From: an uncultured SAR92 cluster bacterium
Lineage (GTDB): Bacteria; Pseudomonadota; Gammaproteobacteria; Pseudomonadales; Porticoccaceae
Assembly: GCA_902527245.1 (NCBI GenBank)
Contig: CABZOI010000004.1
Span: 1-64,000, forward strand
Direction of reading: 5' to 3'
Length of the DNA: 64,000 nt
In this document: positions 29,601 through 37,304 of the stretch, in pieces
Layout of the letters: each line of letters opens with the position of its first letter
Position numbering within the stretch: the stretch's first letter is position 1
Notes under the pieces: model-generated
The model's input: the letters and a program-made list of their open reading frames with translations, nothing else
Told to the model about the DNA's origin: nothing
The model's database searches: none
Position numbers and translations under genes: made by a program

Positions 29601-30485
29601 ATGAGTTTCAACCTTCATTACAATATGAATTGGCTCTTGATGAGTTTCGTATATTTTGCTCTCAGGATTGGGGAAAAATCTTCCCGCGTTATGACCGCTA
29701 ATGACTGCCGCATTGTCTGAATAAGCAGATAAAACACCTCTACCACTTTTTTCAGTCGTGTTTTTAATCATCTCAAACAATGAGCGGTCATCTTGAACAC
29801 CATCAACAGTCCAAGTTGCGTTAAAAATTTTATGTCTGCAATGTTCAGAGTTTGCCTGAGCAAACATCATAAGTTCAGTGGTACTTGGATTTCTGTTTAA
29901 TTCAATGAATTTTTCTGTTAGATAATCAATTTCGTCTTGAGCAAGCGCAAGACCGAAAGTTAAATTCGCATTAAATAATGCTTCAGATCCTTGATTCAAA
30001 ATGTCTACATAATCTATCGACCCTGGAGAGTGCTCTGCGAATAATTGTTTTGCATCCAACATGTTGCACAACACACTCTCTACCATTCTATCGCTTATAC
30101 CCAGTTCAATTTTTTTCAAATCACTCTCGGTAAATTCCGATATTGATTGAATATAATATGCAATACCTCTCTCGATTCTTTTGACTTTAAACAAACCGCA
30201 ATTTTGCGCGATATCAGTGGCTTTACTCGACCAAGGAGAAATAGTTCCCAATCTTGGAACAACTAAAAAAAGATGCCCTTCTTTCTTAATTTCGCTAGCT
30301 TCGCCATATTTAAGAATTTCCTCTAAAACAGAGAACTCATATTTAGTTAACTCTTCATCACATCTCACAAAATGCACGAAATTTGCACTCAGGTTTTCTA
30401 TTTTGGGAACTTGATTTTGAAGTTTCTGCAGTAATCGCTTATGTCTAAACTTTGAGAGAGAGCTAGCACCTTCAAATATGATCAT
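26619..30485 (-). CDS. purL: Phosphoribosylformylglycinamidine synthase
   Basis: Single-chain FGAM synthase of purine synthesis: converts FGAR, glutamine and ATP to FGAM. The order is PurS-like N-terminal domain, two AIRS-type ATP domains with the [20 protein letters not shown] segment, and a C-terminal class I glutamine amidotransferase domain with the nucleophile Cys in [10 protein letters not shown] and the final HPERVFRN. Length is 1288 residues, matching the large gammaproteobacterial type (E. coli 1295). It is divergent from mltF across a 122-bp gap, the same arrangement as in E. coli. Confidence 0.98.
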   Translation of the reverse strand: MIIFEGASSLSKFRHKRLLQKLQNQVPKIENLSANFVHFVRCDEELTKYEFSVLEEILKYGEASEIKKEGHLFLVVPRLGTISPWSSKATDIAQNCGLFKVKRIERGIAYYIQSISEFTESDLKKIELGISDRMVESVLCNMLDAKQLFAEHSPGSIDYVDILNQGSEALFNANLTFGLALAQDEIDYLTEKFIELNRNPSTTELMMFAQANSEHCRHKIFNATWTVDGVQDDRSLFEMIKNTTEKSGRGVLSAYSDNAAVISGHNAGRFFPNPESKIYETHQEPIHIVMKVETHNHPTAIAPFPGAGTGAGGEIRDEGAVGKGAKPKAGLVGFSVSNLQIPGFVQLWESEYGKPDRVVSAYEIMLEGPIGGAAFNNEFGRPNICGYFRSFEMTVDDRRWGYHKPIMLAGGYGNVKESHIEKKKFSQGTHLVVLGGPAMLIGLGGGAASSMTSGSSSEDLDFASVQRQNPEIERRCQEVIDSCWQLGDLNPIEFIHDVGAGGLSNALPELVKDGGTGGSFELRKIPNDQLNMNPLELWCNESQERYVLAINDGNLKTFEKICERERCPFSVVGVATEEKIISVHDNHFENDPVQMPMSVLFGNTPKLKKSVRKKNSKSKVSNINEVDLESAIFNVLKHPTVANKNFLITIGDRSVGGMVSRDQMVGPWQVPVADCGVTTISYDSFKGEAMSVGERSPLALLDAPASGRMAVAEAITNISSCAINKISDIKLSANWMCASGDNDEDAALYQTVKAVGMELCPKLGISIPVGKDSLSMKTSWQDMSDQKEVVSPLSLVISAFAPVQDVRLAVTPQLETENSDTKLMLIDLGSQKERMGGSIYMQTHSEIGDLSPDLDDPKMLVIFFEEIQKYHKEQAILAYHDRSDGGVITTLAEMSFASNVGLTIFADTEKIENFLFNEELGAVIQVRNEDYLDIVSNLNSKGLRTLEIAKINATNTVDILSHGKSIFSSSVRDLRGAWSEVSYRMASERDNPACALEEFQKLSSDGDRGLLVDTSFDASDDIVAPLIATKARPSIAILREQGVNSQVEMAAAFDQAGFNCVDIHMSDLLSRRSNLSDYQGLVACGGFSYGDVLGAGEGWAKTILFNSYLREEFESFFNKPETFSLGICNGCQMLSALKDLIPGAEHWPKFVQNKSEQFEARFSLVVVEPSPSVLLKDMEGSFMPIAVSHGEGRASFENEQDFQNLKDNKQVAIRFVDNDKKVAKSYPHNPNGSPEGLTGLCSLDGRATIMMPHPERVFRNVTNSWRPKNSGVYSGWMRLFRNARLFVE

Positions 30486-30607
30486 GGCTGTTCTATAGTA
30501 GATAACGATATAAAAGAGTTTATCAAAAAAGTTTTAATCGCTGTGATAAGTTTTCGGAATTAAAAAGTAATTTGTAAAAATATTTTAGTTTATGAGGGCG
30601 AGATTTT

Positions 30608-32062
30608 TTGCTACACAGAGCTAGACGACTTAAACGCTTTAGGAATCGATTACTATTTTTAGTTGCTGTAATCCTTCTACTTATTTTTGCTCTGAGCAGT
30701 AATCAAATGACCGACATTGAGCGAGTTGAAACAAGAGGATTTATCAACTTTTTAACAATATATGGTCCAACCACATATTTCGTTGATGGTGAGGGTGAAA
30801 ACGGATTTGACTTCCTCCTCGCAAAGTCCTTTGCCGATAGCATAGGGGTTGATTTAAAAGTAGAAATAAAACCAAATTTATCCAGCCTCTTAAATGCTCT
30901 TGGTGGCCCAAAAGGAGATATGGCCTCAGCAAATCTGATTCAATCAGTACTAAATGAACAGCAATTCACTACCTCGGAACCATATCTAAGTACAGATCAA
31001 TATTTGGTTTATAAACGAGGTAAATTTAAACCTTCAAACCTAGGTGAGGTCAAAGAGAGTGCTCACTTTATTTCTAACTCAGTGAGCGAGCAAACAATTT
31101 CGAAAATTAGACAAAAGACGCCAAACATCGTTTTATATGAGACCGCTGACTTGCAGATTTCTGATCTTTTTAAGTCAATAGAGGAAGAAAAAATTGATTA
31201 CGCAATTGTTAACTCTATCGAGTATTCGGTTAATCGACACATACATCCTGGTGTAGGAATTGCATTTTCAATCGTACAAAATAATCCCATCTCTCTTGCC
31301 TTCCCAAGGCATGAGGATGGAACACTTTCAACATTAGCTAATAAATTTATAAAAGAAGCAAAGCAGGACGAAACTCTGAAGGACCTGACACAAATACTTA
31401 CTTCGTACAGTGATAAATTTTCTGTTGCCGACTCAAAACGATTAAGCGATCTTGCTGAAACTAGATTACCAACATACAAAAAAAGCTTCGAAAGTGCGGG
31501 TGAGAAATATAACATCGATTGGCATTTACTTGCAGCAATGGCTTATCAAGAGTCACATTGGGACCACAAAGCGATATCCCCCACTGGAGTGAGAGGCTTG
31601 ATGATGCTTACATTAACTACTGCAAAAGAAATGGAGATCTCAAATAGACTCGATCCATTCCAAAGCATTGAAGGTGGATCAAAATACTTGGCAAAGCTTA
31701 GAAGTATAATGGATCCCGATATTATAGAGCCGGATAGAACCTTGATGGCTCTTGCTGCATACAATGTTGGACGAGGGCATCTTGAAGACGCAAGAGTACT
31801 GGCAAGTCGAGATGGAAAAGATGATAGAAAGTGGACAACTATCCGTGAGTATCTTCCATTACTTAGCAGAAAAAAATTCTACAGTACGGTCACACATGGA
31901 TATGCCAGAGGCAATGAACCCGTGCGTTATGTCGATAATATCTTGTATTATCAACAATTTCTAAAGTTACAGACAATGACAAGTACTGAGAATGATAATT
32001 TCTCAAATCAGGATTCAAACAGCAACAAAAAGTGGCGGGATAATATCCCGCCGACAATTTAG
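30608..32062 (+). CDS. mltF: Membrane-bound lytic murein transglycosylase F
   Basis: Periplasmic enzyme that cleaves peptidoglycan glycan strands. An N-terminal membrane segment (about 15-33) is followed by a family 3 solute-binding-like domain (about 40-265) and an SLT lytic transglycosylase domain (about 290-430). The catalytic Glu is in MAYQESHWDHKAISPTG, followed by RGLMMLT and the AAYNVGRGH motif. The start is a TTG, supported by a GAGGG ribosome binding site about 9 bp upstream; the nearby ATG is in another frame and stops quickly. Length is 484 residues. Divergent to purL and convergent with tadA, as in E. coli. A hairpin overlaps its 3' end. Confidence 0.95.
   Translation: MLHRARRLKRFRNRLLFLVAVILLLIFALSSNQMTDIERVETRGFINFLTIYGPTTYFVDGEGENGFDFLLAKSFADSIGVDLKVEIKPNLSSLLNALGGPKGDMASANLIQSVLNEQQFTTSEPYLSTDQYLVYKRGKFKPSNLGEVKESAHFISNSVSEQTISKIRQKTPNIVLYETADLQISDLFKSIEEEKIDYAIVNSIEYSVNRHIHPGVGIAFSIVQNNPISLAFPRHEDGTLSTLANKFIKEAKQDETLKDLTQILTSYSDKFSVADSKRLSDLAETRLPTYKKSFESAGEKYNIDWHLLAAMAYQESHWDHKAISPTGVRGLMMLTLTTAKEMEISNRLDPFQSIEGGSKYLAKLRSIMDPDIIEPDRTLMALAAYNVGRGHLEDARVLASRDGKDDRKWTTIREYLPLLSRKKFYSTVTHGYARGNEPVRYVDNILYYQQFLKLQTMTSTENDNFSNQDSNSNKKWRDNIPPTI
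32034..32052 (-). terminator. Terminator hairpin for tadA inside the mltF 3' end
   Basis: GGCGGGAT and ATCCCGCC form a perfect 8-bp stem with a 3-base loop. On the minus strand it begins 7 bp after the tadA stop and is followed by ACTTTTTG, giving an intrinsic terminator. The same bases encode the last residues of MltF on the plus strand, so the sequence does double duty. In the plus direction a T-run follows only after about 15 bases. Confidence 0.7.
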
Positions 32063-32550
32063 AACATTTTTTTAGTTTTTCGTCTCGCATGAAAAAATTT
32101 CTGCATCAAACATGCACATCTTTCTCTCATCATCCCACCAGAGAAATTGATCTTATGGTTTAAATTGATCTTATCAATCAAAATAGGATTGCTTTTCACT
32201 ACACCCGCTTTAGGCTCATCAGCACCGAAAAAAAGATTTTTAATCCTGGCATGAATCATAGCACCATAGCACATCAAACATGGTTCAATGGTCACATAAA
32301 GATCACAATCTACCAATCGGTAATTTCTCTCAAACTTAGCCGCATTTTTTAATGCAATCATCTCGGCATGAGCAGATGGATCTGAAAGCTGTATACATGA
32401 ATTATAACCTTCTCCAATAATTTCATTTTCCTTCACAACGACAGAACCCACAGGAACTTCACCGATATCTCGCGCTATTTCAGCTAATTCAATTGCTCGC
32501 TCCATGAAAAGAGGATTGCCATTCAAATTAGTCATTTTGCTGATCAGCAT
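32059..32550 (-). CDS. tadA: tRNA adenosine(34) deaminase TadA
   Basis: Zinc deaminase that converts wobble A34 of tRNA-Arg to inosine. The zinc site is complete: HAEMIAL (His ligand and catalytic Glu) and EPCLMC (two Cys ligands). The VPVGSVVVKE stretch precedes it. Length is 163 residues. The start could be the given ATG or the ATG five codons later, which is closer to the E. coli N-terminus; neither has a clear ribosome binding site. Its 5' end overlaps the upstream membrane-protein gene by 23 bp, and it overlaps the convergent mltF by 4 bp. Confidence 0.95.
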   Translation of the reverse strand: MLISKMTNLNGNPLFMERAIELAEIARDIGEVPVGSVVVKENEIIGEGYNSCIQLSDPSAHAEMIALKNAAKFERNYRLVDCDLYVTIEPCLMCYGAMIHARIKNLFFGADEPKAGVVKSNPILIDKINLNHKINFSGGMMRERCACLMQKFFHARRKTKKMF

Positions 32551-33241
32551 GATTAATAGTGGTTTGTTGCAAAATTTTTATTTGAGCTTCAAAAGCGAAA
32601 CTAAATGAGAAAACACTTATCACGCTTAGAATAACAATAATCTTTTGTATTGTTGCTTGCCGAATCATCTCATTGATATCTTCGAAAGGATTTCCAGTCG
32701 ACAGCAGTTGGTAACATACATAAGCGACAACAGAAAACAAATAAAATCCTGCGATAAATGCATAACGTTTTTGAATATTACTTCTCAACAGAACAATTAA
32801 AAAACACAAACAGCCTGGAACCATTAATCTGAATGCATTCAGTGCGAAAAATATGTGTATGTCTAAGTATAAATCGTAAGGCGTTAATCCAACACCGGCA
32901 AAAAATAGAGTTCCAATAAAAAGAAAGAAGGAACCAAGACATGATAGATACCAATTCAGCACATCCTCACGAAACAGTTGTGGTATCCATAGAAAAGCTA
33001 TTCCAACTAATGCAAACACAAACATCGACATGTTGAAAAAGAAATTCGACAGAAAATTTTGCTCTGACGAGTGTGATTCATAACCTCCCAAATCACTTAA
33101 AAAATTATGAGTAAAGGAGTATCCCTCTTGAGATGAATCATGAATATTACCTCCGGGATAAAAAAGTGCAGACACAAAAACACAGAGAAGGAAAAATACA
33201 GGAACGACTCTTAACGTCTTGATCGCCAACAACAAATTCAT
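32528..33241 (-). CDS. DUF998-like integral membrane protein
   Basis: A 237-residue protein with about six hydrophobic membrane segments. The first periplasmic loop carries YPGGNIHD and NFLSDLGGYESH, and the third segment pair carries FAGVGLTPYD, all resembling DUF998 family proteins as I know them; function of that family is not established. No signal peptide is seen apart from the first membrane segment. It runs into tadA with a 23-bp overlap, so the two are probably cotranscribed. The upstream gap to the iron importer, which is transcribed the other way, holds a Fur box. Confidence 0.75.
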   Translation of the reverse strand: MNLLLAIKTLRVVPVFFLLCVFVSALFYPGGNIHDSSQEGYSFTHNFLSDLGGYESHSSEQNFLSNFFFNMSMFVFALVGIAFLWIPQLFREDVLNWYLSCLGSFFLFIGTLFFAGVGLTPYDLYLDIHIFFALNAFRLMVPGCLCFLIVLLRSNIQKRYAFIAGFYLFSVVAYVCYQLLSTGNPFEDINEMIRQATIQKIIVILSVISVFSFSFAFEAQIKILQQTTINHADQQND

Positions 33242-33297
33242 CTAAAAGTGCCTTAAACTATCGTAATACCAATCAACTTTACTTGATTTTTTAGTGC

Positions 33298-33316
33298 AAA
33301 TGATAATAATTAGCGT
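33298..33316 (+). promoter_or_regulatory. Fur box in front of the iron importer
   Basis: TGATAATAATTAGCG at 33301-33315 matches the 7-1-7 Fur consensus TGATAATnATTATCA at 12 of 14 defined positions. It ends about 25 bp before the ATG of the substrate-binding protein. Iron-dependent repression of the three-gene operon is the natural reading; the divergent membrane-protein gene starts 57 bp away on the other side. Confidence 0.75.
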
Positions 33317-33339
33317 TCGCAAAAAACAAAACGCACTTT

Positions 33340-34359
33340 ATGCTATATTTTATCCGAATTTACACTCTTTTAGCACTTCTTGCCTTGTTCAACACACAAT
33401 CTTTTGGTTCAGAAGTCAATGTTTACTCAGCGCGACAAGAAGCTCTAATAAAACCACTATTAGATGAGTTTACTAAAAAAACAAATATTAAAGTTAATTT
33501 GGTTACTGGAAAAGGGGATGCACTGCTGACTCGTTTAGTAAATGAAGGAAGAAATTCTCCTGCAGATGTTTTGCTTACAGTCGATGCTGGTCGTCTACAT
33601 AGAGCTCAAGAATCTGATGTTTTACAACCGATCAAAGATGAAAGAATTAATGGCCTAATCCCCAAAAATCTCAGAAGTATTGATAATATGTGGTTTGGTC
33701 TGAGTATCAGAGCCAGAGTGATTATGTTTGCAAGCGACAGAGTGAATGAATCAGAACTAGAATCGTATGAGTCTCTCAGTGATGAAAAATGGAAGGGTCG
33801 CATTTGCATAAGATCGTCGAGCAATATATATAACCAATCATTAGTTGCAGGAATGATTGCTCAGAATGGGCTTGAAAAAACAGAGGCTTGGCTTCAAAAA
33901 TTCACTGACAATTTTGCTAGAAAACCAACAGGCGGGGATCGTGATCAAATCAAGTCAGTAGCAGCAGGTGAATGTGATATAGCTGTTTCCAATAGTTACT
34001 ATCTAGGGCATATGCTCAATTCTTCAGATTTAAAGCAAAGAGCAGCAGCCGAGCAAGTAACTTTATTTTGGCCAAATCAGAAAGATCGAGGAACTCATAT
34101 AAATATCTCTGGTGCTGGCGTTACAAAGCACTCTAAAAATATCGAGAATGCAAAAACGCTAATTGCGTTTCTTGCAAATGATGAAAGTCAACGTTGGTAT
34201 GCTGATAAAAACAATGAATTCCCGATTCGAGATAATGTTGAAGTAAGCCCCACTCTAGACGCCTGGGGACCATTTATTGCCGACCAAATGAATGTCTCTC
34301 AACTCGGTAAATTTAACGCCGATGCAATCAAAGCAATGGATCGTGCTGGTTGGAAATAA
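33340..34359 (+). CDS. Ferric iron ABC transporter, periplasmic substrate-binding protein (FbpA/FutA/IdiA type)
   Basis: Binds ferric iron in the periplasm and delivers it to the permease encoded next. A signal peptide (about 1-24, cleavage near SFGS-EVNVYS) is followed by the family opening VYSARQEALIKPLLDEF, the LVTGKGDALLTRL segment and the Tyr-containing NSYYLGHML region, which typically supplies the metal-binding tyrosines. Length is 339 residues, standard for FutA/IdiA proteins. A Fur box lies just upstream. The TTG start of the permease gene overlaps this gene's stop by 10 bp. Confidence 0.92.
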   Translation: MLYFIRIYTLLALLALFNTQSFGSEVNVYSARQEALIKPLLDEFTKKTNIKVNLVTGKGDALLTRLVNEGRNSPADVLLTVDAGRLHRAQESDVLQPIKDERINGLIPKNLRSIDNMWFGLSIRARVIMFASDRVNESELESYESLSDEKWKGRICIRSSSNIYNQSLVAGMIAQNGLEKTEAWLQKFTDNFARKPTGGDRDQIKSVAAGECDIAVSNSYYLGHMLNSSDLKQRAAAEQVTLFWPNQKDRGTHINISGAGVTKHSKNIENAKTLIAFLANDESQRWYADKNNEFPIRDNVEVSPTLDAWGPFIADQMNVSQLGKFNADAIKAMDRAGWK

Positions 34360-36020
34360 CACTCAATAATCCTAAACCGTTCAAAAGCAAGAGGGAGAAA
34401 CCTTACTGGCTGTTTACTCTATTTGCGTCTACTTTTCTAATAGCAGCGCCAGTTTTATTTATTTTGAGTCATCTTTTTATGCCTTTCTCAGACTCTTGGG
34501 CACATTTATTTGACACAGTTCTATCTGACTACATTTTTAATTCAATCGCGCTGATGCTCGGCGTTGGCATAGGCACACTGATGTTGGGTGTTGGAGCTGC
34601 ATGGCTTACTGCAATGTGTGAATTTCCGGGGCGTAAATTTTTTGCTTGGGCATTTCTACTTCCCCTTGCAATGCCGGCTTACATAATTGCTTATACCTAT
34701 ACAGGAATTCTAGACTTCGCCGGCCCTGTACAGTCAACTTTGAGGGAAGTGTTTAACTGGGCTTATGGTGATTATTACTTTCCCAATGTCCGCTCACTGG
34801 GTGGAGCAATATGTATGCTCACCCTTGTGCTTTATCCATACGTTTATATGCTAGTCAGACTTGCACTTTCGGAACAATCAACTGCCATATTAGAAGCTAG
34901 TAGAATTTTAGGAAAAACTTCTTGGCAATCTCTTTTCAGTGTAGCCCTTCCAATGGCCCGTCCCGCTATCGTTGCAGGTATAACTTTAGCACTAATGGAG
35001 ACATTAGCTGATTATGGAACAGTAGAATTTTTTGGTGTAAGTACTTTTACCACGGGAATATTTAGAACTTGGTATGGTCTTGGAGACTTGCAAACAGCTG
35101 CACAACTGTGCTCCTTTTTACTACTTTTTGTATTTTTTCTAATTATTTTAGAAAAAAAATCACGTAATAAATTGCGGTTCCATCAAAATAAGTCTGTCAA
35201 AAAACTGTCCAAAATAAATCTTACTAAGGGGAGAGCAGCAACTGCAGTATTTTTCGCTGGCTCCTTGGTAGCAGTTGGGTTTTTCATACCTGCGATACAG
35301 TTACTATTCTGGACATTAGATTATTGGAAGAACGTATGGGACGCTGACTTTATAAATCTTTTATTTAATAGTTTCTTCCTAGCAGCAACCTCAGCTAGCG
35401 TATGCGCTTTGATGGCAATTTTTTTAGCGTATAGCAAAAGAGAGTTCAAAAACAAGGCAGCTCACACATCAGCAGGTATAGCCGGAATTGGTTATGCAGT
35501 CCCAGGCACTGTTATTGCAATTGGTGTATTGATTCCAGCAGCTTGGTTGGATAACCACTTAGATTATTTAAGTACCTTATATTTAGATATGCCGATTGGA
35601 CTTCTATTTAGCGGCTCGATGGTAATATTGGTATTTGCCTATCTTGTGCGATTTTTATCCATATCTCTTAATACAATGGATTCAGGTCTTTCAGCAATAA
35701 AACCTGGGCTCGATGAGTCTGCAAGGTCACTAGGGGCATCAAAGAAAAATGTGTTAACCAAAATCCACATACCTATTTTAAAAACTAGCGTTTTGACAGC
35801 TTTTCTTCTTGTTTTTGTGGAAGTGATGAAAGAGCTACCAACCACCCTTATACTTAGACCTTTTAATTTTAATACTCTTGCTGTAAAAACTTACGAGCTA
35901 GCGTCTGATGAACGCTTACTCGATGCGGCACTTCCTGCTTTATGTATTGTTATGATAAGTTTAATCCCAATACTTTTCGTATCTAAAAGTATTGTTATTG
36001 ACAAGGCTAAACATGAGTGA
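34350..36020 (+). CDS. Ferric iron ABC transporter, permease (FbpB type, fused two-domain)
   Basis: Inner-membrane channel of the iron importer. At 556 residues it is the fused form with two BPD_transp_1 domains and about twelve membrane segments. Both cytoplasmic EAA loops are visible: EASRILGKTSWQSLFSVALP in the first half and DESARSLGASKKNVLTKIHIP in the second, each the docking site for the ATPase. The start is a TTG overlapping the end of the binding-protein gene. The stop overlaps the ATPase start (ATGAGTGA), so the three genes are translationally coupled. Confidence 0.93.
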   Translation: MEITLNNPKPFKSKREKPYWLFTLFASTFLIAAPVLFILSHLFMPFSDSWAHLFDTVLSDYIFNSIALMLGVGIGTLMLGVGAAWLTAMCEFPGRKFFAWAFLLPLAMPAYIIAYTYTGILDFAGPVQSTLREVFNWAYGDYYFPNVRSLGGAICMLTLVLYPYVYMLVRLALSEQSTAILEASRILGKTSWQSLFSVALPMARPAIVAGITLALMETLADYGTVEFFGVSTFTTGIFRTWYGLGDLQTAAQLCSFLLLFVFFLIILEKKSRNKLRFHQNKSVKKLSKINLTKGRAATAVFFAGSLVAVGFFIPAIQLLFWTLDYWKNVWDADFINLLFNSFFLAATSASVCALMAIFLAYSKREFKNKAAHTSAGIAGIGYAVPGTVIAIGVLIPAAWLDNHLDYLSTLYLDMPIGLLFSGSMVILVFAYLVRFLSISLNTMDSGLSAIKPGLDESARSLGASKKNVLTKIHIPILKTSVLTAFLLVFVEVMKELPTTLILRPFNFNTLAVKTYELASDERLLDAALPALCIVMISLIPILFVSKSIVIDKAKHE

Positions 36021-37056
36021 TCAGCTTGTAATTAAAGATGTTACTGTCAAATTTGATAATGTAACAGCGATTAAAAATATCTGTTTTTCACTAGAAAAAG
36101 GTGAAATTGGCTGTTTATTAGGTCCATCAGGTTGCGGAAAGACAACCTTATTGAGGGCTATCTCTGGATTTGAACCCATCCAAGCAGGATTAATTTCTTT
36201 AGATAACGAGGAAATAAGCACGACTAGTTTTTTGAAACCACCCGAGAAAAGAAAAGTCGGAATGGTTTTTCAAGATTTTGCTTTATTTCCACATTTGAAT
36301 GTCGAGGCAAATGTGGAATTTGGACTGGCCAATTTATCACCCAAGACAAAGATAAAAAAAATCAAAGAAATGCTCAGCTTGGTAGGTTTGGAGAAAATTT
36401 CAAAAAGATATCCCCATGAATTATCCGGTGGTCAACAACAAAGAGTTGCGCTCGCTCGCGCTTTGGCTCCTGAACCGAGCATCATCTTGCTAGATGAGCC
36501 TTTTTCAAACCTTGATACAGAGCTGAGATCACAATTAGCATTTGAAGTGAGGGATCTTCTTAAGAAAAGGCAGGTTACTGCTTTGCTAGTGACTCATGAT
36601 CAAGATGAGGCTTTTGCAATTTCCGATAAAATTGTTCTACTAAATGATGGAAAGATTGAACAGTTAGACACGCCTTATCAAATCTATCACAAACCTAATA
36701 GTCTTTTTGCAGCTGATTTTATTGGCAAAGGAACGATCATAAATGTTGGTATTGATGCAACCGGTTTACTCGCTAATAATCTAGGATCTCTCTCCCTAAA
36801 TTCTTTACCCTCTGACATGGGAAACTCTGTTAAGTTATTAGTCAGACCTGATGATATAGCGTTTGAAGAAAGCTCTGAAACGAAACTTAAAATTGTATCC
36901 AAGTCATTTCTAGGACCTAACTATCTCTATGATCTCGCGTTAGAAGATGGACAAACGGTTCCTTGTCTGACACACAGTCATATTGATGTGGATGTGGGCG
37001 ATGATCTACCGGTGAAATTTGATTTACGGCATGTTGTAATTTTTAATGCGAATTAA
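36013..37056 (+). CDS. Ferric iron ABC transporter, ATPase (FbpC type)
   Basis: Powers the iron importer. Walker A GPSGCGKTT (near residue 38), Q-loop in GMVFQDFALFPHL, signature LSGGQQQRVALARAL, Walker B IILLDEPFSNLD and switch His in VTHDQDEA are all canonical. A C-terminal TOBE-like extension (about 240-347) is present, with VRPDDIAF, as in FbpC. I take the ATG at 36013, which overlaps the permease stop by 8 bp, rather than an upstream non-ATG codon; this gives 347 residues. Downstream the operon meets a small convergent ORF after only 3 bp. Confidence 0.94.
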   Translation: MSDQLVIKDVTVKFDNVTAIKNICFSLEKGEIGCLLGPSGCGKTTLLRAISGFEPIQAGLISLDNEEISTTSFLKPPEKRKVGMVFQDFALFPHLNVEANVEFGLANLSPKTKIKKIKEMLSLVGLEKISKRYPHELSGGQQQRVALARALAPEPSIILLDEPFSNLDTELRSQLAFEVRDLLKKRQVTALLVTHDQDEAFAISDKIVLLNDGKIEQLDTPYQIYHKPNSLFAADFIGKGTIINVGIDATGLLANNLGSLSLNSLPSDMGNSVKLLVRPDDIAFEESSETKLKIVSKSFLGPNYLYDLALEDGQTVPCLTHSHIDVDVGDDLPVKFDLRHVVIFNAN

Positions 37057-37059
37057 AAG

Positions 37060-37236
37060 TCAAAGATCAGTTCTTGCTTGCTTTCTTCGCTTAAGTTTTT
37101 TCAACTGCCACTCAGGAAGCTTCACTCGCGTGTCATAATCTGCATTTGGATCGAACTGAGACATGTCTTCCGACGCCAACTTATTTATTTTCACTAAGAT
37201 TTTTTTGAGGGATTCTTTTAATTTCATTTTTTTCAT
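37060..37236 (-). CDS. Possible small basic protein, 58 residues
   Basis: A short minus-strand reading frame between the iron ATPase and the S9 peptidase. The start region reads MKKMKLKESLKKILVKI, followed by DMSQFDPNADYDTRVKLPEW and a very basic tail (QLKKLKRRKQARTDL). An AAGAG ribosome binding site lies at suitable distance before the ATG, and an intrinsic terminator separates it from the S9 peptidase upstream, so it would need its own promoter in the short space between. No family is recognised. The clean amphipathic N-terminus and the ribosome binding site favour a real gene, but it remains below the size where composition alone is decisive. Confidence 0.45.
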   Translation of the reverse strand: MKKMKLKESLKKILVKINKLASEDMSQFDPNADYDTRVKLPEWQLKKLKRRKQARTDL

Positions 37237-37260
37237 TGCTCTTAAATATTAAACAGAAAA

Positions 37261-37284
37261 AAAGCCGTCCAAAAAGACGGCTTT
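37261..37284 (-). terminator. Intrinsic terminator after the S9 peptidase gene
   Basis: AAAGCCGTC and GACGGCTTT form a 9-bp stem around a 6-base loop. On the minus strand the hairpin is followed directly by a run of T residues. It lies 21 bp after the stop of the S9 peptidase. Confidence 0.85.
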
Positions 37285-37304
37285 AAGTCATCAATATTCC
37301 ACTG

